Assembly: GCA_009885445.1 (NCBI GenBank) | Contig: VFKQ01000173.1 | Location: 1 to 26,553 of the forward strand | Source of the DNA: Anaerolineaceae bacterium | Lineage (GTDB): Bacteria; Chloroflexota; Anaerolineae; Anaerolineales; Villigracilaceae | DNA: 26,553 bases | Direction: 5' to 3' | Shown here: positions 14,099-20,278 of the stretch, piece by piece | Layout of the letters: every line of letters begins with the position of its first letter | How positions within the stretch are numbered: position 1 is the stretch's first letter | Notes under the pieces: generated by a model | What the model saw: the letters and a program-made list of their open reading frames with translations, nothing else | The model's database searches: none | Told to the model about the DNA's origin: nothing | Position numbers and translations under genes: made by a program

Positions 14099-15331
14099 CG
14101 ACGCCGCAGGCTTGTGGTTCTTCATCTTCTCGGCCACAGCTTTGTCGAGCGCTACTTTGGTGATGGGTGACTCGGACAGGATGCGCAGGAAATCTGCTTT
14201 AGGCAGGGCCAGCGCTTCGACGGATTCTTTTTCGGAGGCGCGCACGGCGGCAATCGACTTTCCGCCGCGCAGAATTTCAATGTCGCCGAAGAAATCGTCG
14301 GGGCCGAGCTGGGTCAGCGGCTTGGATGCGCCGCGCGATTTTTTGAGCACGTCCACGTTGCCGCGCACGATGACATATAAATTTTCCACTGGCTGATTGA
14401 AATCCAAAATTGTCTCGCCTTTTTTAAAGGTCACAGGTTTGGCGAGCTTGGTCGCTTCGAGCATGTGACGATGGCGCAACTGCGGCATGGAGCGCGAGAC
14501 CGCTTCGTGAATCAATTCGCCGTCTGAAATGATAATATTGCGATGCGTGCGCGAAGTCAGCGACGGGTCGTGCGTGACCATCACAATCGTCTTGCCCTGC
14601 GCCACGAGTTTCTCAAATACCTGAATGATCGCATCAGCAGATTTTGAATCTAAATTTCCAGTCGGTTCATCGGCCACCAACAGCGGCGGGTCACAGGCCA
14701 ATGCGCGCGCGATGGCGGCGGCTTGTTGTTGTCCGGTCGAAACAGCCGCCGGTAATTTGCTGGCTTCTTTTTCCAGCCCCACCAGCACGAGCAATTCTTT
14801 TGCGCGCGCTGGCCGTGATTCAAATTCATACATGTCGGCATAGTCCATCGGCAACATCACGTTTTCTAAAAGAGTCAACATCGGCAGTAATTGAAAAAAT
14901 TGAAAAACGATTCCCAAATTTCGTCCACGCCATTTCGAGCGCGCGCTTTCGCTCAGGTTGTCGTAAATATCCGCGCCGCCCACGATCATTTGCCCAGACG
15001 TGGGATGGTCAATGCCGGTGATCATATTAAGCAAAGTAGATTTGCCACTGCCCGACTTGCCCACAATCGAAACAAATTCGCCGCGCTCAATCGTCAAGTC
15101 CACGCCCTTCAAAACAGTGAACGCGCCCGCCGCATTGGTAAAAATTTTTACGATGCCGCGCGTTTCGATCATCGGTCCCTCTCTCTCAGCGGGAATAATA
15201 TTTTTTTCGCCGCGAAGAGGCGAAGTCCGCGAAGATTCTTTTTGCGCAGTCGAAGATTTTTTTGCGACTACTCGCGGCGCACTCTTCTTTGAGACTCTCA
15301 CCTCGGTGACTCTGGCTACGCGCTGACTCAT
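14084..15331 (-). CDS. ABC ATPase fused to a cyclic-nucleotide-binding-like domain, degenerate signature motif
   Basis: The 415-residue protein has a MacB/LolD-type ATPase domain (about residues 54-285) with Walker A GKSGSGKST (91-99), a Q-loop in VFQFFQLLPMLT, Walker B LLVADEP (218-224) and H-loop VTHD. The signature is VSTGQ (198-202) instead of LSGGQ, and the usual Arg after QQQ is Ala. Residues about 296-400 form a cyclic-nucleotide-binding fold (FKKGETILDFNQPVENLYVI, later LGPDDFFGDIEILRGG), but the PRAAT-type phosphate-binding arginine is not evident. The ATG at 15331 overlaps the stop of the preceding ATPase (ATGA). An internal ATG at 15172 has a strong GAGGGA and would remove a low-complexity N-terminus that contains a 9-bp repeat, so 15172 may be the true start. 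Confidence 0.88.
   Translation of the reverse strand: MSQRVARVTEVRVSKKSAPRVVAKKSSTAQKESSRTSPLRGEKNIIPAEREGPMIETRGIVKIFTNAAGAFTVLKGVDLTIERGEFVSIVGKSGSGKSTLLNMITGIDHPTSGQMIVGGADIYDNLSESARSKWRGRNLGIVFQFFQLLPMLTLLENVMLPMDYADMYEFESRPARAKELLVLVGLEKEASKLPAAVSTGQQQAAAIARALACDPPLLVADEPTGNLDSKSADAIIQVFEKLVAQGKTIVMVTHDPSLTSRTHRNIIISDGELIHEAVSRSMPQLRHRHMLEATKLAKPVTFKKGETILDFNQPVENLYVIVRGNVDVLKKSRGASKPLTQLGPDDFFGDIEILRGGKSIAAVRASEKESVEALALPKADFLRILSESPITKVALDKAVAEKMKNHKPAASKSEE
15209..15236. repeat. 9-bp periodic repeat (CGCGAAGAT type) in the N-terminal extension of the CNBD-ATPase
   Basis: Units CCGCGAAGA, GGCGAAGTC and CGCGAAGAT repeat at 9-bp spacing. The unit is close to the ACACGAAGG unit at 23664-23748. 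Its presence favours the view that 15172-15331 is intergenic in origin. Confidence 0.5.
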
Positions 15332-16128
15332 TTCGCGCCTCGCTTCGTCCCGCGCTTCGGGCGGGCCGGCTTCGTCGCAACTTTTTTCTGCGCCGAAGCG
15401 ACTCGGCGCAATCCCCCGCTGTGAGCGTTTTCTGAATCTGAAACAAGCTCGCCATCTGCAAGTGTGAGCGAACGAGAGAAACGCGGAGCGAGCGAGCTAT
15501 CGTGTGTGACCATCACGATCGTCTTGCTTTGATCGCTGACCAGATGCTCGAACAATTCGAAGATGGTATCAGCGGTGACAGAGTCCAGGCTTCCAGTGGG
15601 TTCGTCCGCGACGAGGATGGGCGGGTCGTTGGCCAGCGCACGCGCGATGGCGGCGCGCTGTTGCTGTCCGCCGGAGATTTGGGAGGGAAGTTTTTGTGCC
15701 TGATCTTCTAATTCAACGAGACGCAAGAGTTCAATGGCGCGTTCGCGGCTGGTGCGCGCATCGTAGAGTCCGCACAAGTCCATGGGCAGGACGATGTTTT
15801 CGACGAGGGTCAACATGGGCAACAGTTGAAACGACTGGTAGACCACGCCCATCGTGCGTCCGCGCCAAAGGGAGAGTTGACTCTCCTCGAATTGCCCGAC
15901 CCGCTCCTCGGTCGCGGCATTGAGGCGGACGAGAATCTCGCCTGAGGTGGCGCGGTCGACTCCGTTAATCATGTTCAATAAAGTAGATTTGCCCGCGCCA
16001 GATTTTCCAATGATGCCCAAAAGCTCGCCTTTGTACACGCGCAAGTTAATACCGCGCAGGGCGGCAAAGTCGCCTGCGGGGGTGCTGTAAGTTTTGACGA
16101 TGTTTTGCAGTTCGATGATTGGTTGCAT
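15328..16128 (-). CDS. ABC exporter ATPase (MacB/LolD type)
   Basis: From the ATG at 16128 the product has 266 residues: MQPIIELQNIVKTYSTPAGD leads the domain, with Walker A GKSGAGKST (41-49), a Q-loop in VVYQSFQLLPMLT, intact signature ISGGQQQR (151-158), Walker B ILVADEPTGSLDS (171-183) and an H-loop in IVMVTHDSS. It ends in a basic tail (about residues 245-266, Lys/Arg/Ala-rich). The open frame extends to 16278, but the longer form would start inside the promoter and terminator region, so I reject it. It is the first gene of the exporter operon and overlaps the next ATPase by 4 bases. Paired with that degenerate ATPase it probably makes a heterodimer with one canonical and one weak ATP site. 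No Shine-Dalgarno is seen. Confidence 0.92.
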   Translation of the reverse strand: MQPIIELQNIVKTYSTPAGDFAALRGINLRVYKGELLGIIGKSGAGKSTLLNMINGVDRATSGEILVRLNAATEERVGQFEESQLSLWRGRTMGVVYQSFQLLPMLTLVENIVLPMDLCGLYDARTSRERAIELLRLVELEDQAQKLPSQISGGQQQRAAIARALANDPPILVADEPTGSLDSVTADTIFELFEHLVSDQSKTIVMVTHDSSLAPRFSRSLTLADGELVSDSENAHSGGLRRVASAQKKVATKPARPKRGTKRGAK

Positions 16129-16136
16129 GGTGAGGC

Positions 16137-16161
16137 AAAAAAAAACGGCGGAGGCCGCCGT
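16137..16161 (-). terminator. Intrinsic terminator or attenuator in the exporter operon leader
   Basis: On the minus strand a perfect 7-bp GC-rich stem ACGGCGG/CCGCCGT with a 3-base loop is followed by nine T. It ends only 8 bases before the ATPase ATG (16128) and follows the predicted start point by about 15-20 bases, so it lies within the operon's own 5' leader rather than after a gene. Confidence 0.75.
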
Positions 16162-16183
16162 GGTAGACGTGCTAAGTAATGTC

Positions 16184-16212
16184 ATTCTACCGCGTTTGCT
16201 TGATTGTGGCAA
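16184..16212 (-). promoter_or_regulatory. Sigma-70-type promoter of the exporter operon
   Basis: Minus strand TTGCCA (16207-16212), 17-base spacer, TAGAAT (16184-16189). Predicted start near 16177, giving a leader of about 49 bases that contains the terminator hairpin. The tRNA-Val promoter has the same -35 hexamer and spacing. Confidence 0.75.
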
Positions 16213-16260
16213 ATTGCGCAATCGCCAGAGATAGTCGTGAAGGTTTTGGGAGAAAATCTT

Positions 16261-16298
16261 TAAACACGAAGTACACACATCGTGTTTAGTGGTTTTTT
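16261..16298 (+). terminator. Terminator-like hairpin between divergent operons
   Basis: Perfect 9-bp stem TAAACACGA/TCGTGTTTA with a 10-base loop, followed on the plus strand by GTGGTTTTTT. No plus-strand gene ends here, so it may be a derivative of the ACACGAAG repeat family rather than a working terminator, or it could block antisense read-through. Confidence 0.45.
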
Positions 16299-16338
16299 AA
16301 ATAGCTGATGCCCAGTCCATCGCGCGCATGAAAGCGGC

Positions 16339-16344
16339 TATAAT
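16339..16344 (+). promoter_or_regulatory. -10 element of upp
   Basis: TATAAT located 27 bases before the upp start codon, giving a leader of about 20 bases. No good -35 hexamer is seen at 16-18 bases upstream. Confidence 0.5.
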
Positions 16345-16371
16345 TTCGCATCATCGTTCACGGAGAAAAAA

Positions 16372-16998
16372 ATGTCCAACGTACATGCTTCGTCTCACCC
16401 ACTGGTGGCCCACAAACTTTCGCGCCTGCGCGACAAAAATACCGACCCGAAAAAATTCCGCGAACTCGTCCGCGAGGTCTCTGCTCTGCTGGCGTACGAA
16501 GCCACCGCAGATCTGGCGACGATGCCGCGCGAACTGGAAACTCCGCTCGAAAAAATGAGCGGCGCGGAACTGAAAGAAAAAATTGGCCTCGTGCCGATTC
16601 TGCGCGCGGGTCTGGGCATGGTGGACGGTCTGTGGGATTTGATGCCGAGCGCGGAAGTCTGGCACATCGGTTTGTATCGCGACGAACACACCTTGCGTCC
16701 CGTTGAATACTACAACAAACTTCCGCTCGAACCAACTGTTTCAGTATGTCTCATACTCGATCCGATGCTGGCCACGGGCGGGTCTGCAATTGCAACGACG
16801 GATGTGCTCAAACGCTGGGGCGTGAAGAAAATAAAATTCGTCGGGTTGATCGGCGCGCCTGAGGGAATCAAGAAGATGCAGGAAATGCACCCGGATGTGG
16901 ATATTTATCTAGGCGAAATTGACCGCGGCTTGAACGAACACGCCTACATCGTGCCGGGTTTGGGCGACGCGGGCGATCGGCAGTTTGGCACGGGGTAG
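16372..16998 (+). CDS. upp: Uracil phosphoribosyltransferase
   Basis: The 208-residue protein is a standard UPRT, which makes UMP from uracil and PRPP in pyrimidine salvage. Seen: SSHPLVAHKLSRLRDKNTDP at the N-terminus, the PILRAGLGMVDG segment (75-86), the PRPP-binding loop LILDPMLATGGSA (127-139) and the uracil-binding C-terminus YIVPGLGDAGDRQFGT. GGAG precedes the ATG by 7-8 bases. It is the first gene of a plus-strand run and is separated from the next by 116 bases filled with repeats. A role in supporting nucleoside or base uptake is plausible but not shown. Confidence 0.97.
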   Translation: MSNVHASSHPLVAHKLSRLRDKNTDPKKFRELVREVSALLAYEATADLATMPRELETPLEKMSGAELKEKIGLVPILRAGLGMVDGLWDLMPSAEVWHIGLYRDEHTLRPVEYYNKLPLEPTVSVCLILDPMLATGGSAIATTDVLKRWGVKKIKFVGLIGAPEGIKKMQEMHPDVDIYLGEIDRGLNEHAYIVPGLGDAGDRQFGTG

Positions 16999-17003
16999 GT
17001 CGA

Positions 17004-17043
17004 GAGAATTAGAGAATTGGAGAATTAGAGAATTAGAGACTGG
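17004..17043. repeat. 8-bp tandem array after upp (five units)
   Basis: Octamers GAGAATTA (three exact copies), GAGAATTG and GAGACTGG in register. The end TTAGAGACTGGCGACTTGG is nearly the same as the end of the 7-bp array at 3157-3178, so the 7- and 8-bp families appear related. Confidence 0.75.
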
Positions 17044-17049
17044 CGACTT

Positions 17050-17083
17050 GGTGGTCGAGTAGGCGTACTCGCCGTATCGAGAC
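17050..17083. repeat. Hairpin repeat, GGTGGTCGAGTAGGCG...CGCCGTATCGAGAC type, copy 2
   Basis: The reverse complement of the repeat at 3837-3877 with a shorter centre (TACT). The GGCG/CGCC core is a hairpin; the outer arms are conserved between copies even though they are not fully complementary to each other. Confidence 0.65.
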
Positions 17084-17084
17084 T

Positions 17085-17112
17085 ATGACTGATCACTGAT
17101 TACAGGAGACTG
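17085..17112. repeat. 7-bp tandem array forming the leader of the DUF1801 gene (four units)
   Basis: Heptamers ATGACTG, ATCACTG, ATTACAG and GAGACTG run to 2 bases before the ATG at 17115. The last two units create the Shine-Dalgarno AGGAG (17104-17108) at ideal spacing. Confidence 0.75.
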
Positions 17113-17114
17113 AA

Positions 17115-17528
17115 ATGGCTGAACTAAAAACAAAACTCAACGACGCCAGTGTAGAAGATTTCCTCAACACCTTCCCCGAAGAGACGCGCAAGGATTGTCT
17201 TGAAATTCTCAAGATGATGAAGCAGGCCACAAAAGCGGAGCCGAAGATGTGGGGCGCGAGCATCATCGGCTTCGGAACGTACCGCTACAAATACGCCAGC
17301 GGCCGCGAAGGTGACTGGATGCAGGTCGGCTTCTCGCCGCGCAAACAAAACCTGACGCTTTATCTGATGTCCGGCATCGAGCGGCACGCGGCATTGTTAA
17401 AAAAACTGGGCAAACATTCCATCGGCAAAGGCTGCTTGTACATCAAGCGCCTGGAAGATGTGGACAAGAAAATACTCAAGGAGTTAGTGTCCGAATCTGT
17501 GAAGATCACCAAGGCGGCTAGCAAGTAG
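17115..17528 (+). CDS. DUF1801 (YdhG-like) domain protein
   Basis: A 137-residue cytoplasmic protein of the DUF1801 family. The features seen are DASVEDFLNTFPEETRKDCL near residues 10-29, GASIIGFGTYRYKY near 47-60 and the middle FSPRKQNLTLYLM, followed by KHSIGKGCLYIKRLEDVD. Family members are small alpha/beta proteins with no settled biochemical role. It has a good AGGAG 6 bases before the ATG, made from repeat units. The next gene starts 4 bases after its stop, so they are in one operon. Confidence 0.85.
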   Translation: MAELKTKLNDASVEDFLNTFPEETRKDCLEILKMMKQATKAEPKMWGASIIGFGTYRYKYASGREGDWMQVGFSPRKQNLTLYLMSGIERHAALLKKLGKHSIGKGCLYIKRLEDVDKKILKELVSESVKITKAASK

Positions 17529-17532
17529 CTGT

Positions 17533-19005
17533 GTGAATTGGATGAATAAATTTTCGTCATCTCAAAAAATTGGTGTGGCTTTAATCGTGGCCGGCCTCAT
17601 GTTGGCCACCTTCTTCGCTTTCGCGGACCGCTTCGGACTCGGCAAAAGCGGCTCCATTGGCGCGGCGCAAATATTGGGAATCGAAATTGGAATCGTGCTT
17701 TCGCTGGTCGGCGTTGGACTGGTCATAACTGATTGGAGCGAAGCCAGTGGGCCACGCGTCGACTGGCGCGTCTGGCTGACGAAGATTCTTGACCTGCCCC
17801 CCACTTTCTGGGTCGTCGCCACCTTCCTCGTCTTGTACGCGGCTTTCTTCATCCCCGCGCTGTTCTTCTCGAAACTCTCGATTCAATATTTCGTCAAATA
17901 CATCCCCGACGCATACATCACCCACATCGGCTTCGACATCGAGCAGACGGTCAGCCACATCGGCGCGTGGCTCACGGACGGAGTCTCGCCCTACGCAGAC
18001 CGCATCGTACCGTATTCGCCGTTCACGCTGGCAGTCTTCGCGCCGTTTCTGGTTATCGGGTATCCAGCTTATTTCAAACTGCTGGTCGTGATTACACTCG
18101 CGGCGTTTTTTGTCGGCGCGCTTTTTATTCCACTGCGGCTCGCGCCCAAAAATAATCGCACCATCCTGTTATTGATTTTTATCGTCACGCTATTTTCGTA
18201 TGGCCTGCAATTCGAACTCGAGCGCGGACAGTTCAACGTGCTTGCTTTCGCCTCCGTGCTAACAGCCCTCTACATTTTTCACTACCAACCCAAACTGCGT
18301 TACTTCGCTTATCTGCTTTTCTCGTTTGGCGCGCAATTAAAAATTTACCCGCTCATTTTTATTTTCATGCTCACCGAAGACTGGCACGACTGGCGCATAA
18401 ATCTCAAACGCTTCGCCGCGCTTGGCTTATTTAACTTCGCATTACTTTTCGTTTTGGGCATTCCACTGGGGCGCGAATTCATCGGTCACATTCTTTCGCG
18501 GCAGGCAGGCCTGCAGAGTTCGCGCATCGAAGACCTGTCCATTTCGGGGTATGCCTACAGTCTCACCACTGAAGTATTCCCGCGTCTCGCGTCGTATAAC
18601 AATTTGATTCAAAATTTTTCCATGTTGGTTTTTGCCGCGTGCCTGATCTATATAATAGTTTCTGCATATCGCAAAAAACAAAATGGCTTCAACATTTATC
18701 TTTTCGCGGTCTGCACCATCGGCGCATTAATCATCCCTGCCGCGAGTTTCGATTACAAACTGCCTATTCTCGCGGCGCCCGTCGCGCTCATCTTATGCAC
18801 ACTGCCCGCGTTCGAAACCGTGCGCCAAAAAATCGGCTCAATCGCGTGCGTCATTTTTCTTTCTGCGGCCTATTGGTCAACGCTATATCCCTATCAAGTG
18901 AAACCAGATTTCATGGCGCACAACTTTCCAGCGCTCATGCTCATCCTGTTTTCAATTATTGGATTACATATTCTCACCAGCGGCAAGGCTGAAGTGCAAA
19001 CATGA
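17533..19005 (+). CDS. Polytopic membrane protein, glycosyltransferase 87-like (DUF2029)
   Basis: The 490-residue protein has about eleven to thirteen hydrophobic segments. Features of the GT-C type GT87/DUF2029 mannosyltransferase-like family are an extracytoplasmic loop with DGVSPYADRIVPYSPF (about 146-161), the QFELERGQFNVLAFASVLTA segment (about 226-245) and AQLKIYPLIF. It could transfer a lipid-linked sugar, but the catalytic Asp cannot be assigned with certainty. The N-terminal 80 residues add two membrane segments before the core. The start is GTG at 17533, with an ATG at 17542 as an alternative; neither has a strong Shine-Dalgarno. Its stop overlaps the next start by 4 bases (ATGA). 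Confidence 0.75.
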   Translation: MNWMNKFSSSQKIGVALIVAGLMLATFFAFADRFGLGKSGSIGAAQILGIEIGIVLSLVGVGLVITDWSEASGPRVDWRVWLTKILDLPPTFWVVATFLVLYAAFFIPALFFSKLSIQYFVKYIPDAYITHIGFDIEQTVSHIGAWLTDGVSPYADRIVPYSPFTLAVFAPFLVIGYPAYFKLLVVITLAAFFVGALFIPLRLAPKNNRTILLLIFIVTLFSYGLQFELERGQFNVLAFASVLTALYIFHYQPKLRYFAYLLFSFGAQLKIYPLIFIFMLTEDWHDWRINLKRFAALGLFNFALLFVLGIPLGREFIGHILSRQAGLQSSRIEDLSISGYAYSLTTEVFPRLASYNNLIQNFSMLVFAACLIYIIVSAYRKKQNGFNIYLFAVCTIGALIIPAASFDYKLPILAAPVALILCTLPAFETVRQKIGSIACVIFLSAAYWSTLYPYQVKPDFMAHNFPALMLILFSIIGLHILTSGKAEVQT

Positions 19006-19751
19006 CACTGCAAAAAGACCCCGAAAATTCCGAGCAAAAAAGATTGCTGGATTTTGCCGACCTGACGGACGCCCTGGTTTTGGAAATTGGTTCTGGCGAG
19101 GGACGTTTAACTCACAAATATGCCGGCGCCTCAAAGCGGACCGTTGGGCTGGATCCTGACCGAGATGCCTTGCGCGTCGCCCAAGCAGACTGCCCCGCCG
19201 ACATGCGCAGTCGCGTCGCGTGGGTTTGCGCCAGCGCCACAAACATTCCCTTCACCAAAGAGACCTTTGACCGCGCCGTGCTGGCCTGGTCACTTTGATG
19301 TATGCCGCATGAGGGCATGGTGCATGCCCTGCAAGAAATTCACAGAACGCTCAGGCCGAGCGGAATCTTAATTGACCTGCGCCCCGTCGAACAAAACTGG
19401 GCTGTCGAAATTGTCACTGCGGCGGAGCAGAAAACCGCCGGCTGGCTGACGGATATGCCGCTCGGCATCGCCGACGACGAGGCCGCGTTCCGCTCAATTG
19501 CCGAGGCCGAGTCACGTGGCTGGTTCGTCAAAGAGCGCGAAGAAGAATTCTCCTTCTTCTATTATTTCGACACGCCCTCCGAAATGAAGGAGTTCATGGA
19601 CGAAGAATGGGAAGACTTTGAAAAAATTGACGACGCTACCTATTTGAAAACGCGCAGTCTGTGGGCCTCGGCCAATGCAGATGCGCGCGTGCGGGTGAGA
19701 GTGAAGATGTTGATTACGAAGTGGAAGAAGATCGAAATGCGCCAACCCTAA
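19002..19751 (+). pseudogene. SAM-dependent methyltransferase interrupted by one in-frame TGA
   Basis: The frame starts at the ATG overlapping the upstream stop and shows a class I methyltransferase: motif I LVLEIGSGEGRLT (about 25-37), then VGLDPD and, further on, ATNIPFTKETFDRAVLAWSL. At 19296-19298 the frame has TGA, and the same frame continues TGT ATG CCG with MPHEGMVHALQEIHRTLRPS and ILIDLRPVEQN, ending at 19751 with no other stop. Together they give about 249 codons, the normal size of such enzymes. The 149 codons after the TGA still look like conserved protein, so the stop is very recent, a sequencing error, or read through. A hairpin (19312-19330) lies just downstream. Any substrate is unknown. 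As plain genes, the two halves would be 98 and about 150 residues. Confidence 0.8.
19312..19330 (+). other. Hairpin 13 bases after the in-frame TGA
   Basis: Perfect 8-bp stem AGGGCATG/CATGCCCT with the loop GTG. The loop starts 21 bases after the TGA, which is within the spacing described for bacterial selenocysteine insertion elements, and the loop begins with G. It may be chance, since it lies in coding sequence. Confidence 0.35.
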
Positions 19752-19774
19752 ATCTTTCATCAAGGAGATTTGAA

Positions 19775-20155
19775 ATGGATAATTATTTGTTGCCCTTCAA
19801 CTTTCGTGACGCTGTATTGATTCTTGTTTTTCTAACCGGCATTGTTGGGGGCATAATGTTAACCCAGCGCGGCCAATCGAAAATTGGAATGTATGTTTTG
19901 GCCGGCTGCATTTTACTGGCTCTGGATCCGCTAACTGAATTTGTTATTTTTAATTTCCTTTCCCCCAATTTCGGCACGGACTCAACTTATCAATTTTTTA
20001 ACTGGGCCTACGCATGTATTAGCGCTCCAGCGACAGGCCTGGGGACTCTATCCTTGTTGGCTGGCATCTACTACGCAGTCCAGGATTCTCAGATAGGAAA
20101 TGCAGGCAAGCCCTCTGGAAATAATCAGCCCGTCTACATGGAAAATGAAAAGTAG
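19775..20155 (+). CDS. Small membrane protein, unknown function
   Basis: A 126-residue product with three hydrophobic segments (about residues 11-30, 39-58 and 78-105) and a short polar tail. The start MDNYLLPFNFRDAVLILVFL is supported by an AAGGAG 8 bases before the ATG; the frame is open further upstream but that part overlaps the methyltransferase in another frame. It ends the plus-strand run 84 bases before a bidirectional terminator. No family is recognised. Confidence 0.75.
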   Translation: MDNYLLPFNFRDAVLILVFLTGIVGGIMLTQRGQSKIGMYVLAGCILLALDPLTEFVIFNFLSPNFGTDSTYQFFNWAYACISAPATGLGTLSLLAGIYYAVQDSQIGNAGKPSGNNQPVYMENEK

Positions 20156-20238
20156 AATCGCTCTACCCGCCCAACACTGGTTTAAATAGCCGCATTCGGC
20201 CTGCGCTGACGACGCCGCAGACATCATAAAAACAAACT

Positions 20239-20276
20239 CGGGTTCTCGCTTTGTGCGGAAACCCGATTTTATTTTG
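20239..20276. terminator. Bidirectional terminator between convergent genes
   Basis: An 11-bp stem with two mismatches (CGGGTTCTCGC and GCGGAAACCCG, loop TTTGT) is followed on the plus strand by ATTTTATTTT and on the minus strand by a T-rich AGTTTGTTTTTATG. It serves the plus-strand small membrane gene and the minus-strand CpXC gene, whose stop codon is at 20279. Confidence 0.85.
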
Positions 20277-20278
20277 TG

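Noticed and set aside
16129..16278. 50-residue N-terminal extension of the first exporter ATPase
   Set aside because: It would begin upstream of the promoter and be coded through the terminator hairpin; the ATPase domain starts at the ATG at 16128.
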